Positions 22,980 through 35,560 of a stretch of 64,000 nucleotides of DNA are shown piece by piece. Under the pieces are notes generated by a model. The model saw nothing but the letters and a program-made list of their open reading frames with translations, was not told where the DNA came from and did not search any database. This stretch comes from Pristionchus mayeri. Its lineage: Eukaryota; Nematoda; Chromadorea; Rhabditida; Neodiplogasteridae. The stretch spans positions 2,232,001 to 2,296,000 of the forward strand of contig BTRK01000005.1 of NCBI GenBank assembly GCA_036245805.1, in the 5' to 3' direction. Every line of letters starts with the position of its first letter. Position 1 is the stretch's first letter. The position numbers were made by a program, and so were the translations under genes.

Positions 22980-23035
22980 ACCATTTTTTGTACAGACAAT
23001 TTGCCATTAGTCGATGCGGCGCAGTGCAAGAGTTT
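22980..23035 (+). repeat. Dispersed module, copy 1 (partner at 28912)
   Basis: TTTTGTACAGA, then ATTAGTCGATGCGGCGC and TGCAAGAGTT, recur in the same order and spacing at 28916-28966 with a few substitutions. Confidence 0.65.
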
Positions 23036-23209
23036 TGCCTGACTTGCACGTTTAACTATCCCGATCGGCTATGATGCAGAAGAGTGTCCTAAGTGAAGAG
23101 TCCAGGGAATTGCTTCAGGAACACCAAGTAGGCAGTAATGGAATGATACAAAATCGGAAATGGAAAAGAAAGAAGGCTTTGTCATCAATTCGTTGCCACT
23201 TCACTGTTA

Positions 23210-23531
23210 GGAGCCCGCACTGTAAATGGCAAATATCCGAAATGGGGAAGAAATAGGGGAAGAAAAGGTGGAATTGGGCGCTCGAAACCGGGGTGATTCA
23301 GATCTCAGAAATTGATTGGCCTTTGCGTTTCAGCTATAGATTATGTTAAAATTAGCGACGCATGTTCGATAGTTAGGTAAGGATATGGAACACAAAATAT
23401 TCATGGTTACTAGCCTATGCTTGTGCGACATGTTCTAGCTAATTAGGAGCCGAACCGCAAATGACGGCCATCATGGGGAAGGAATAAGGAAGAAAAGGTG
23501 GAATTGAGCGCTCGAAACTGGGGGTGATTCA
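23210..23531 (+). repeat. Diverged tandem pair, about 231 bp period
   Basis: The two units at 23210-23300 and 23441-23531 share GGAGCC, GCAAATRWC, ATGGGGAAG, GGAAGAAAAGGTGGAATTG, GCGCTCGAAAC and GGGGTGATTCAGA. Confidence 0.75.
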
Positions 23532-23848
23532 GAAGGAAATTGATTGGGCGCTGTGTCATTGCTCCGCTTCGCTTTAAGAATAACCCCGGAATGAATCGAA
23601 CCCTCAGGGTATTCATGAAATTTCTTTCAGGGAATCGCTGAGTGCGATAGCTACTTGGCTAGCATCAAAAAGCGTTGAGTTTCGCTAGGATTGCAATCAT
23701 TTACAGTGAATCAAATGGCACATAACGCGATGCGTTTCATGCATAAATCAAATACAGATAAGTTATGAAGCGGCGATAGGCAGTAGATTGGAGAGAGCAT
23801 CATACAATATTTCCTACCTCAGCAATGAGCGATCGAAAGATAATTGAT

Positions 23849-24190
23849 CGTTGGCCAAACCGAAAGAGCACAGCGCTATCGCTAGCCCCTCCTCGCTTCT
23901 GTACAAGGAACGAGCTGAGAATCAAACGAGAAGTATAAAACTCGGGTAGTAGATTGATGAGTTTCACTCATCGATCATATTGAATGAACTAAGCGGAGTC
24001 AGCAGTCTCGCACTTGGGTTGGTTACATAAAACGATCATGATTATAGAAAAGCGGGTACGAGATGTGCGTTAAATTCACGAAAACCTTAAAAGATTTAAA
24101 GATATTCGATCATTGACCAAACGCTAAGAGCGCAGCGCTAACACTAGCCTCCTCCCGCGCTACTGTACAAGGAATGAGCGGGAGAATCAT
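23849..24190 (+). repeat. Diverged tandem pair with a variable hairpin, about 264 bp period
   Basis: The units at 23849-23924 and 24114-24190 share CCAAACCGAAAGAGCACAGC-like starts, then CTAGCC, CTGTACAAGGAA and GAGAATCA. CTGTACAAGGAA sits in a loop whose stem differs between copies: CTCG with CGAG in the first, CTCCCGC with GCGGGAG in the second. Confidence 0.7.
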
Positions 24191-24206
24191 GTAGCTACTG
24201 TGACTC

Positions 24207-24275
24207 AGGATGAACATGCCCTCTCAAATTCACACACTCTCTCCCCTCTCTTGGTCCTAGAGAGCACGTGAACTG
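24207..24275. repeat. Degraded CTCTCT hairpin
   Basis: CTCTCAAATTCACACACTCT on the left and AGAGAGCACGTGAACTGAAG on the right; the arms are imperfect. Confidence 0.5.
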
Positions 24276-24349
24276 AAGAGACGCGAACAGGAGCATCATG
24301 AGTGATTCAGAATGAGAAGAGAATGGGACGCAGAGCGAGAGGGGGGAAC

Positions 24350-24398
24350 ATGCTCTCTTCATTCCGCGTGCTCTCTCGCCTCTGTGACAGGAGAGTGC
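24350..24398. repeat. CTCTCT hairpin, left arm with truncated right arm
   Basis: CTCTCTTCATTCCGCGTGCT matches the arm of the 1033-1143 element; the right arm stops after AGGAGAGTGCC. Confidence 0.5.
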
Positions 24399-27300
24399 CA
24401 GGGGGGAGTGAACAGGAGCCAAAGCAGCAGAATCCCCGCGCATGAGTCAGAAGGAACGGCGCCAACTATAGTCCGCGATGGCAAGGAAACTTTCGGTGAT
24501 GCAGAAGACGAGAAATCATGGGAAATCGAGGGAGAACAGACAGTCAGAGCAGCGAGAGAGCATGGAAAAGGGAGAGAGTTTTGTACTGTGTCCTTCGAGG
24601 TGACTCACCCGGCTGAAGAACACCTTACATGGATGGCGTCATTAATTCAAGTATCATGATGAGGAAATCATCTTCAGAAAAGTGCAGAATATGACATTAT
24701 CGAAATGATGAAATAACCCCGGAAATCAGAACCGTTCTTCACCACAATCATAGAAATATGGGAATGAGTTCCAACGGAGAAATTACTGAGAATGCTGAAG
24801 GAATGGACTATTTTCCATAAACTCCTTTCAAAAAGGAAGCACTGGCGTTGTCTTGTCCGTCGCAGAAATCAACTAATTTCAGGAGGGGTAAGGCCTCATA
24901 GTGGCAGCTATGAACAATGTGTATCCCGTGATGAAAACCCACCCTGCTCCGCCAACCATGCCCAGATTAGGGGTCTCACCAATGGCAAAAAGCGAACCTC
25001 ATTTCACACCTGTGCTAGACCCAACACACCCTCGAGATGGCCTCAGTGAGGTAGAGATAGCGAGAGATCAGGACAAATCGAGAGCATGCAGACAGTTAGA
25101 GCACCGAGAGAGCATGCACACCGAAGAGAGCGAGAGAGGAACAGGTGCCACCGAGATGTGACCGTAACCGAACCGTGAAATGCGGCGGTGCGCAACCCGG
25201 GAATTATCGCGCATGTCTCCTCGCGAGAACCCCGCTTCCAAAATCCGGCCCTCAATTCCCGGCTCTGCCCAAAAACCGGCGGATTGATGACCCATAAAAT
25301 GACAATGAACGCTGGGGGCTTGAGGGCGCAAAAACAGTAGGGCCGCATTGCATTGTTGACTTTTGATGAGATAGAGGAGACGAGAGAGCGTGCGAAAGTG
25401 AGAGACGCCGAGAAATTCCAGGCACAAAAAGGCCGGAATTGATGATGCTCGGATAGAGAATGGGATGATCTACTCTCTTCTATTCAGTCACTGTCTCGGT
25501 TCTCTGGGAGGCGAGATATTGTTGGAAATTGAGAGAGGCCGATGGAGATGGCCCGTGGGTGCTGAATTGGGTGCGAAAAAGATGTGGACTCAGGACAGGA
25601 ATTGATGGAGGCTGCTGCACTTTGGAAATAGGTGAGAACTTCGACGGGAAATGTGGGAATGCCATGAGTTTCAGGAAGGAAATGAGTGATAGAGCAAGCG
25701 GAAAGGGGCGATTGTCGGGTCGAACTCCGTTGAACATTTAAAAAACATGAAATCGAGGATCTTTTAGACATTCCTGGAAATGTTTGAAAGTCGTGAGTGT
25801 CAGATAGGGAATGAGTAGGAAGGCAGGCAAAACAGGACGATACTCGAGACGGAAAAAAATATAAAAATCATGCAAACGAGGTATTTTCGTAGAGATGCAA
25901 TGGAGATCATGAGTTTTAGAGGGGAAATTATTGAGAATGCTGAATGTACGGCCGACGTTACTTCCATCACAAATATAAGAACAAAAGATGGAATCGAAGG
26001 TACCCTCGTTCCCGGGATTGGGTTGGACGCGCTTGCCAAGGTAACTGAGAGGGAAGAGAGATAAAAGGATGGAGGAAGAAAGATGCGACTATTGAACAAA
26101 CATTGATCAGGGTTGAAGGTGTGACGAGGGCGTGAAATGAAAGGGACGAATCGAACCAGAATGAGGAACTTGATGGGGAAGGAGTAATACGAGAACAGTA
26201 TTCAAAGGGCAGGGTATTGGTTATCAATGTTTAATTGTATTTGTATCGCTACTGTAATATTTCTAGCAATACAACTTAAAATGAAAAGATGACGCAAGAG
26301 GCTCTCCGAATTCGAAGAATAAACTTACCCAGGAAACGGCTTCTATTCGATGAGGACTCCAAAAGACCACTACGGAAAGTTGTAATTAGTTAGTGGGAGA
26401 TGGGCTGAAGACTTTTCAATACGGGAGTCACTAAGGGGGGGGGGGCTGAGCCGGGAAATGGCTTCTCTGGAATACTAGAGCCGGAAAATAGTTTCTTCAA
26501 AAAATGGAAGATTGCCGGTACCACTTCCCGGCTCATACCCATCAACAATCATCAACTTCGTTTCCTTCCCTGGAGAGTCAGTATCCTGGCGGCGTGGGAA
26601 CCAAAATATTTTCGACGACTATTTCCATCCTTAGGAGGTTATCAATGAGTGAGGCAAATATTGACGCGGGCAGCGGTCAAAACTACTCGAGGAGTATACT
26701 TGATTGGATTTGTTATCGAGTATGGATTTCACGGACTGAGATGGTCCAGAAGACTCAAATATGAGATAACAGTGGAGTGTCGATACCTATGAGCTCAAAC
26801 AGTGCAATGAACAAAAAGGAACTGGCAGGAAATGGCTCGGCACAAAATCAAAACAGCCTCGGGGGTCATAACTACTCTGAGAGTGGCCGGCCCCTCCTGG
26901 CCCGCCGCGTCTTTTGTCTTCGCCACGCTTAGTTATTCAGAGTATTCACAAGCTTGGATTCTCCTCGTCTCTCCAAAATGCACACTCTCTCGCTTTCTGT
27001 GTTTCTCTGCCTCTCCCAAAACCACCCACTCTCTTGCCCTTGCGACCCTTCAGAGGATGCAATGCCTGACATCTTCCCCCTTGAAACTGGCGACAAGCAG
27101 GACTCTTTTCACTCAACGTGATATTTGGTAGGTCAGAGTGACGAGACAGCATGGAAACTGAAGAGACACCCCTGCGGAGGAATAACTCATTGAGTCGCCT
27201 ACACTCCTTTTCAGTTGCAGCCCTGAAGAGCGTCCTCTTTCTCTGACTCTCTTCTTTTCACATGCTCTCTAGCATCTCTGACCAGTGGCTAGATGGAAAA

Positions 27301-27692
27301 TGGACAAGCGGCATCTCGAGAATTCATTAAGTGGACATCCTGCTAGGGTTCTTGCCAAGTTTCAGTATTGCTGTAGTGAAACGTTCAATTTAAAACTCCA
27401 ATTGCGAGAAAATGGGACCGAATAGAGGTTGAATAGAGGTTCGAATAAAGACCGAATAGAGGTTGCGTTTGTTGCGAATCTTCACGGGAAAGGAAAAGAA
27501 AGAAGTAAAACTCTCGGGTTAGAATGCCACTTTTTTCAGGAATGGTGGCAAAGAACGAAACGAAATGAAGTTTAGTGATGAAGTTCCAATGAGTAATGAA
27601 TCAAACAGAGAGTACGAACTTAAAGGTTGAGCGTTTTTCGCCTCCTAAGCGCGGTACAAATCTGCACAAAGGACGCTGAAAAAGTCGAGTAA

Positions 27693-27770
27693 TCGTCTGA
27701 CTCTCTTCATTCTACATACTCTCTCACCCACTCTGACCGAGAAAAGAGCGCTTGTAGGGAGCCAGAGCGT
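27693..27770. repeat. Degraded CTCTCT hairpin
   Basis: CGTCTGACTCTCTTCATTCT is a good left arm; the right arm (GAAAAGAGCGCTTGTAGG, GAGCCAGAGCG) is diverged. Confidence 0.5.
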
Positions 27771-28911
27771 TGCTCAAAAAAGTCAGCATTACTCCATGGT
27801 GAGAGATAAGCGCGGCGCGCCTTTCATCACGGCCTAAAATGAATGATGTTCGACTAATCGCATTTCATCAAGTAGCGCCTACTTGCAAGGTAGCATCAAA
27901 CCTTCAGACGAAAAATTGCAGGGCTATCGAACAGAAATCCATTCAACTAGACGAAGACAGTACAGCCCTGGTTCTAGACCAGCGTTTACGACTGGGAAAT
28001 ATGGGAGAGAGAAAGAACGCAAGTGTAGAAAAAGTGTGAGGACAAGGAACAAGGAACAGCGAGCGAGGCGCGACTAAGGATGGCAGAAGGGGAGGATTCT
28101 GAGTCACAATTTCTCCCTCTCCTTCCTTCTTCCCCCCCTCTCTCACAGTCGAAACAAAAGGCCACATCGCTGATTCAGAACCATTGACAGGGGGAGAAGC
28201 GAGAGCGAAACGTGGGGTTGTCAAGTGGGGGGATGAGGTGTGGAGCAAGGTGATGGCATGCGTGATTCTTCCGGGAAATAGAGGAAATTAAGGAAATGTT
28301 GAGAGAACGAGATGGAAAACATGGAAGTCGTTGCCAATAGGGATAACTATGGAGAAGTTGATGCAATTGGGAAATATATCAGGAAACACCGTTATGTACC
28401 GATGATTCCTCCGGGGAAAGTAGCGGGCATTATGTAAATGAGAGACTGGATCAGTAGGAAACAACTGATGCCCAGATTTAGTAGCCACTCTCTGCCGTCC
28501 CTTCCCTCTCCCTCTCGATAAATCGTTTGCAAATCGAAATTACTCGCTGATCCCATCAATCTCTGCGTATCTTCTATTCTCATGCTCTCTAATACTCTAT
28601 AACCGATGAAAAAGTGATTCAAAAGACGAGAGTTAGCCCATTACCTCTCCTCCCTCTCCCCCTTCTTTCCAAACTAATCCGATAAGCACCGGTATCACTG
28701 CGGGTTGGCTGGCCATTCTAAACAATGTTTACCCGGTGATAGAGGAGATAGAGCGCGTTGAATCGAGAGGGTTAGAAAGAGAGAGCAGGCGAGAGAGTGT
28801 GTAAAATTGAGAGAGTGAGGACATTACTCGCGACTACAGGCGAAGTAGAGAAGTGTTTGCGGAAGATAGTGAGAATCACGAAGGACGTAGTCGGGATGAC
28901 AGGGCAAGAAA

Positions 28912-28968
28912 TGGTTCTTTTTGTACAGAAATTTAGCGATTAGTCGCTGCGGCGCTCTGCAAGAGTTC
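28912..28968 (+). repeat. Dispersed module, copy 2 (partner at 22980)
   Basis: TTTTTGTACAGAAATTTAGC and ATTAGTCGCTGCGGCGCTC, then TGCAAGAGTTCT, match the copy near 22985. Confidence 0.65.
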
Positions 28969-29363
28969 TGAAATGTGCAACATCTTCATTATGAGCGCTA
29001 GATAGTAAGAAGAGCGAGAGGAAAGAATGATATTTTAATGAGATTGAAGGACAACCTCGCTGGAAGTTTCAATGATTATGTATTGTTTACTGAGCAGCAG
29101 ACTCGTCATCATAGCTGGGATAAAATATAAAAATTTTGCGTACTGGTGAAACACACTTAAACATGAGGCGCTATTCCAAAGCGAGAGCGAACGATTTGCT
29201 CACGTAATTTTAATTTTTGTTTTTGAAAGAGACGCGCGATACTATCAATTATGAAGAAATTGAGTGCGTAAAACCAGCGGATGAAACCTATGTTAAAGTG
29301 AATGCGAAAATAATGAGTGCACCCTTGTTAGGACACTCGCGATTGGCATAACGATAACAACTA

Positions 29364-29490
29364 GGGTTTCCTTATTGGAATGGTTTTGAATAATTTTCAG
29401 ATATGTTCCATGTACACTGTATAGCTCCCATGTACAGAGAACATGAAACGTATCTGAAAATGATACAAAACCATTCCAATACGAGAACCC
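29364..29490. mobile_element. GGGTTCTCTTATTGG-family MITE, copy 3
   Basis: 127 bp with TA at 29362-29363 and 29491-29492. The arms are GGGTTTCCTTATTGGAATGG and CCATTCCAATACGAGAACCC. This subtype has GGAATGG instead of GGAAAAT, as does the copy at 56564. Confidence 0.85.
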
Positions 29491-29909
29491 TAATAACGAC
29501 TGACAATTCGCGACGTTCCCCCAGATGACACCCGCGGACAATGACCCTACGCACGTACAATTCATCGCTTTTATCTCTAACAACTCATGCAAAAGTACAA
29601 TCGCCTACCCTCGACCTCTAGTGAATTCACGCGACACTGTGAGCGAGAGGACAAATAAGGAACGAATCAAAGGAGGAATGCTCTCTCAATATGCCCTGCT
29701 ATCTCACCTCCCACCTCAGAGTGGACGCCAGGGGAGGAAATAGTGATGACACCGGGATACGAAGAGGGCCCGGTCAGAGACGAGGATAGAGCACGGACAT
29801 TGGAGAGAGCCAGAGAAATATAGCGCAAGATGACACCTAGGGACGATACGAGAGTGATTGGGTGTGTTGGCCAAATATTAGACCCGAGAGTGACCAGTAC
29901 CTTAGGCTG

Positions 29910-29975
29910 ATGCTCTCTTCGTTTCACACGCTCTCTAGCTAGTCAGACGGGCGAAAGAGTGGGCTAAATGGAGAG
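29910..29975. repeat. Degraded CTCTCT hairpin
   Basis: CTCTCTTCGTTTCACACGCT on the left, then GTCAGACGGGCGAAAGAGTG and AATGGAGAGGGTGAGAG on the right. Confidence 0.5.
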
Positions 29976-32546
29976 GGTGAGAGAGGTATGATGCTCGATT
30001 GTGACGTCATGTGTCGGATTAACCAAGCATTTTCGGGTACGATTCGACTGATAGAGCCAGGTGAAAAAATCTGCTGAAATTTCAGCAGTGTTTCCAAAAA
30101 GGGGTAGCAGGCTCGCAGCCTTGCAAAAATGGTTACTAGGAAATGAAAGCAGACCTGTGATATCATAAGTAAACGAGGAAGAAGAATAATTCTAAAAGGT
30201 GTGTGGCTTCCATGATTCCACAAGTGCGAACAGTCTTGTAAGCATACATACTGAACGAGAAAAGCAAAGCGAAAGCATCTAGTAGAAATTCGAACTTCTC
30301 CTCTTCTGTGTTCGCTCATGCTCATTTGATTGATTCTCGCTTCCTTCCTTGCTCGAGAATAAACACGAGCGAACGCATATACGCGACTAAAGTAGCCCGT
30401 TCAAGTAGTGTTCGACTCAGAAAAGTGGGCAAAATGACCATTTTGGAAACGTTTTCATCTAATGTTTCTCGTCTAAAGTAGCCCAACAGTATTCCCTTGA
30501 AGGTATGTTTTCGCAATAACTGACTATATTCATTCTACATGCTCTTACCTGTTTGAACCGAGCTAGATAAACAATTTCTACTCCGTTGCTTCCGGAAAGC
30601 GAACAATGTGGGCACATTCCTCTTTTTTGGGCACTATTTCGACCGTTTTACCAAGAAAAGAACACGAAGAAACGCAGTAAAAACGGACAAAGACTCGCGC
30701 GCGCTAAAATCGCGAGGAGTTTATGAGGCATGAGAATCGTGGAGCAGCGGGAGCTGAGTTTACACATATTCTAGTAGCAAAACGACGTCTAAACACGGGG
30801 GCAAAAGTGTGAAAACGGAGCGAAACCAGAGGCGAAATAGCACTTGAAACGCGAATTTATGCGTAGATAGCAGGAAGGAAAGCTTATCGGGCGGCAAAAA
30901 AGGAGACAGGAAGAGATAAAAGTGACAAGTGGCGACTGACAAGACTTAACGCAGAATGAAGATGATCATTTCTTGCAAAGTCACCCCTGATATCAGGCAA
31001 GATTGGAAAACACAAATAACGGCAGTCTTTTCTCACGCCAGAGACGTGCGAAAGGGCCATTCATCACTGAAGGCCGTGGGCAGTTTAGATAAGACCCTGA
31101 GGCAAATCCCCCAACAACAACAACAACATCAACTTCACACGCAGGGCCCGGTTGTAAAGTAGTTAAGGGAAAGGGTCACTTGCACAAGCTGTCAGTTACA
31201 AACCACTTGAAACAGGGATGACTTGGCAAGGAAACACTCTCTTCATTCTGCGTGCTCTCTCGTCGATCTAACCGGAAAGAGATATTGCATAATGATGAGA
31301 CAAGCGTACACGCGAAACAGCCTGATCAGCTTTCCTTGCCTACTTGTAAACTAGTAGCTGACACGCGAAAACTATCGGGTTTCACAGGCGGCGCGGGGCA
31401 AAAAGCAGGTTTGAGTGATCGGGAACGGAGAGGTCAGAGATTAGTAGAGGAAATAAGAGGGTCATGATTCAAACTGCTTTGAATCAAACAGATCAAAACA
31501 CAGGGAGTAGAGGAAGAAGACCGGCAGAAGAAAGAGAAAGGTGCCCGAGGCAATAAGGGGAAATTCGAAATGGTTCCCACGCCTGTCATGCATTGCAGTG
31601 GGAAGGCAGCCGCAAGTCTCAAGGTCTGCTCTGAGCCTGTAATGTGCATTGCATTATCAGCATACTGTCCTGTGAGAGATCACGCGAAAACGAGAGATCG
31701 ACAGAGAAACAGACAAAAACGAGAGACAACGCGATTGGGAGAGAGTCAGCCGATATATTTCGACGGCTCCAGTGCAAATTAAGCCAACAATTGGGTGCTT
31801 GCGGATGATTTATTGGGTGTCACCGCGTTCGATATGGAAATGGAGTGTAGAAAAGAGGGACAGTGGGGATAGAGATGGTGCAAAAGTGAGAGAACCAGGT
31901 GAAAGTTTGATTTGATTGGAGGCGACGGGCTTGATAATCCCGCATGGGATAGAGACGTTTTCCGAGCCGGAACCGGCTTTCTCGGGTGTTCAGAACCGGC
32001 AAAAAGGGCAGCAGCGTGGACACAATAGAATTCATTCGATTATCGCACTTTACTCGGGGCGCATGAGCGTTCAAAGTGAGGTCGAACGGGCAAAAAGTGG
32101 AGCTTTCTAATGGAAGCAAGCGCGAGCTCGCGATTAGTGACAAACGGCGGCTATCGCCGGCTCGCCGGCTCTGAGATTAGGAGCCGAGGGTGTCAATGGG
32201 GTCCGGATCAAAGGGACCCGCATGGGTGTATCTATCCATACTTTCCATCTATCCTTTGCCAGACAGAGCGAGAGAGCGTGCGAAATAGAGAGAGTGCGAA
32301 GGCGATCAGCGGGGGTTATATCGGTCATGAAACTCGGTGTGAGAAATCCATGAAATCGAGAGGGGGAGCCGGATTTTAGGGTCTTATCTCCCATGATCTG
32401 GACCCGTCAGGGCGATCTAATTGCTCTCTCGACTGCGATGATGGATATTGAGCAGAATGTGACAGATCGGAAAATGGTTGCGAGATATCTCGAGATCATT
32501 CAGACGCGTAATGAAGATGGATGCGACAACTAGTGACAAGGAGCGT

Positions 32547-32622
32547 TCTGACTCTCTCCAGTTTGCATGCTCTCTCGCCGGTTAGAAAAGGGCGAGAGAG
32601 CTTGGGAAACGAAGAGAGTGAG
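32547..32622. mobile_element. Hairpin MITE (CTCTCT family)
   Basis: TCTGACTCTCTCCAGTTTGC and an inverse with a few mismatches (GGGCGAGAGAGCTTGGGAAA, GAAGAGAGTGAG). Confidence 0.65.
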
Positions 32623-33337
32623 CAGGGTTTGGGAAAAGATTGATCAGGGCATGCGCGCAGTTTCGAACGGGTAATGCTGAGATGTGGCTAACCGCGCTTG
32701 AGGTGGTTCAACAAGGGATAGTATGGGAGGAGAGAAAGTAGGGAGGAAAGAATGGCCGCACTACTTGGAGGCTAATGTGAATAATTGGATTTGAGCAGGG
32801 GGCCGAACCTTCTTTGCGAGCGAAATTTTGCTGCGAGTGGCACTCGTGTGGCGAGGTGACGTGGAAAATGAGCGAATGTTCAGCAATAGTAACGGGATCA
32901 AGCTATAGTCAATATAATTGTTTTCTTTTGGAAGGCAATCCACAACGATATTGCTCGACGATATCTGCATGGGAGAAAATGCGAGCGTGAAACATATTCT
33001 TACTCGAGAGAAAGGCAACGAGGGGAATTTCATGGAAAATATTATTGTTATTTCTAAACTGAAAGACGATTCACTAATATACACAGTAATAAATTTCTGA
33101 GCAGTGGTGCGCGCGAAAGGTATTCGTTTGATTACGTATTACGTAACATAAATCAAGTCAAAAACGCGAAACTTAACTAACACTTGATTCATTTGATTGA
33201 AACTGAAGGAAACAACGCAACACACTGCTAGAAAGTACTTTGATTTAGAAGAAACGAATGGAGACCGCCCATTCTGGTTGATAAACTCCAGAGACCAAAA
33301 CAACACGAATGACAGCGAACACGAATGATACAAGATT

Positions 33338-33505
33338 TCTAGAAAGCGTGGCAATTGCTGGGAACAAGGATCAAATAGAAGAAGTAGGAGCTCAGTCCAA
33401 CCATGGCTGAATGTCGGAAAAAAATTAAAAACAACACAAAATTCATCTAATTCATGAAAATTTTCTAGAAAGCGCGGCAAACTATGGGAACAAGGATCTG
33501 AGGGA
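33338..33505 (+). repeat. Diverged tandem pair, about 125 bp period
   Basis: TTTCTAGAAAGCGTGGCAA and TTTCTAGAAAGCGCGGCAA are each followed by TGGGAACAAGGATC. They start near 33340 and 33465. Confidence 0.7.
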
Positions 33506-34075
33506 GTGAGGAGACCACCCATGCTGCTGGCTGTCCCTCGGCCCCCGTCGGCTCTGCGCTTCTTTGATTTACAATGCACGCGCGCCGGCTGCCTGTAGAG
33601 ATGGAGAGGGTCATAGTGATGGAGAGAGTGTAGGAATACGAGAGTGACAGAGAAAGAGGGATGATGAGACAAAGGGTAAGAGAAGGAGAGGGGGGAAAGA
33701 GATGGAAAATAGAGTTTATCATAGCGGAATAGCACGCAACACTGGAGGATTACGCGAGCACTAGGCAATCAAGAAAGAGTGACAGATACAGTTGATTCAG
33801 AAGTGGTATGACATTTAGATTTTATTCGATCAATAATCTACTCTGCATCATTCAAAGCAATCAGCTTTGGAATTATCGCAAGTGTGAAACCTAAGTGAAA
33901 AATTCAACGAGAAAAATCATATTCAGATCAAATCGATGCAAAGGAGAGGTAACATCCACACAACATGCAAGGCCTACTACCGCCTGATCAAATATTGCTC
34001 CGCGGATGCCAATAAAGGGTTATACTAACAGGGCACTAACAATAGGGTAGCACTTGAGCGCGTATGGGCATGGAC

Positions 34076-34229
34076 CTCTTCAGGACTCTCTTTGGAACTA
34101 CTCGCACACTACATATCTTATGGGTCATGGGACATGACTGGATCACGGAGAGTTCCAGAAGAGAAAAATGCGGGAAAATTATGGAATCTCGGAACTCTTC
34201 AGGACTACCTTTGGAACTACTCACACACG
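34076..34229 (+). repeat. Diverged tandem pair, about 119 bp period
   Basis: CTCTTCAGGACTCTCTTTGG and CTCTTCAGGACTACCTTTGG are each followed by AACTACTCRCACAC. Confidence 0.75.
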
Positions 34230-34607
34230 ATATCTCGGGACTGAGCAGGACAGAACGAACGAGGCGGGGTCAGTAATGAGCATGCAATGCAGAACTTCGA
34301 AAAGAAAACTTGAAAATGTCGCTCGCATGTTCATGGAAGAGCGTGTTTTCAGGAATATATTTTACTATAACAGATTTGCATCTAAACGTGACAGAAAGAT
34401 AACATTTACTAAAGCCGTGTCTATCGGCGTGATTTCCGTCTAAATGTGCGCCCACTGCTGTGAAAATGTGCTGACGTGAAAATGTGTGAGCTCCGTTTAA
34501 TATCGCGGATCATAGTGGAAACTGGAACAGCGAGAGCGATAGAAATAATTGAGATCTACTCCCGAGCGTGCAAACATACAAACAAGAACAACTGAGAGTT
34601 TGCGAGT

Positions 34608-34668
34608 TGGAGGGGAGGGAGAGAGAGAGAGAGAGAGAGATGCAGAGGGAGAGAGAGGTATGAGACAA
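34608..34668 (+). repeat. GA microsatellite
   Basis: The purine tract contains (GA)n of about ten units and GGAGGGAGAGAGA-type sequence. Confidence 0.85.
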
Positions 34669-35028
34669 GGAGAAAGTACAGGTAATGCATCTCACGCTGA
34701 GATTTTTCCCTCAAGCGCCTTGAGTAATGATCGATCAAGAGTAGTGGATCATATTCAAGAGCCATTATACGAAAACCTTGCTATTCAAAAAAATGTATGC
34801 TTCATGAATGGTTGAAAATGTTGATGGCAATGTTCGAAATTTTGGAAGATCGGTGTAGGGTACAAATCATTTAAAAAACATATATCCATGAAAAATAAGA
34901 TGCGAGCTAGCCATGCAGGGAACTGAATCAAGAAAGTGAAATGATTCCCGAGCTATCAAACCCTCTCATCTGTCTCCCGGCCGCAGTTTGGATAGTAGGC
35001 GCGCGATGAAGCAAGGTGATGGGGTCAG

Positions 35029-35152
35029 AAGGGGGGGTGGATAGGGGAGGAGGAGGATGGGGAGGTGGAGAGTGAGAAGAGGGAGGAGAGGGAGGGAGGG
35101 AGAGAGGAGGAGGGGAGGAAGAGGAGAGGAGGGGAAGAAGAGGGAGTACGAG
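35029..35152 (+). repeat. 124 bp polypurine tract
   Basis: Nearly all G and A (GGAGG, GAGGAAGAG repeats) with mirror-like symmetry. Tracts like this can adopt triplex (H-DNA) structures. Confidence 0.8.
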
Positions 35153-35560
35153 ACACTGATCTGGCCTTGTCTCACGCGCCTATCGCCCGTCATGATCTTG
35201 TGCAAAGACTCCCGGGTCTTGAGGCCAGATACGGGCAAGAAGTACTGACAGCTGGTCATTTGAAAAGTTTTACAAAATTGTCCAGATCCTTTCACAGTTA
35301 AACTTGCGTAGTGAAAGGCTCAATTTACTGACTAGTTGGACCAGCCAATAAAATCGAACTAATTTCTGGTAGAAATGGCTTGTCAAGCCCATAAACGGGA
35401 AAGTGACCGCACGGAATTAAAATTTCCGGCCCAAAAGTGCCCACAAATTGGAGGATTGTTTCAGTGAGAGCACGAACCGTCTGGTGCCTGTTGCATCGCG
35501 GCTCTCCGCGCCTAATTAAAACAGCGATAACCTTGGTAGGGGGAAAAGAGACAATTTGAA

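Noticed and set aside
30956..31162. 68-residue + frame with a short Gln run
   Set aside because: The Gln run is a CAA microsatellite; no exon neighbours or recognisable motif.
33139..33768. 209-residue open frame on the - strand
   Set aside because: Ser/Leu/Tyr low-complexity product of a purine-rich strand; its internal similarity comes from the 125 bp DNA repeat; no domain or splice support.
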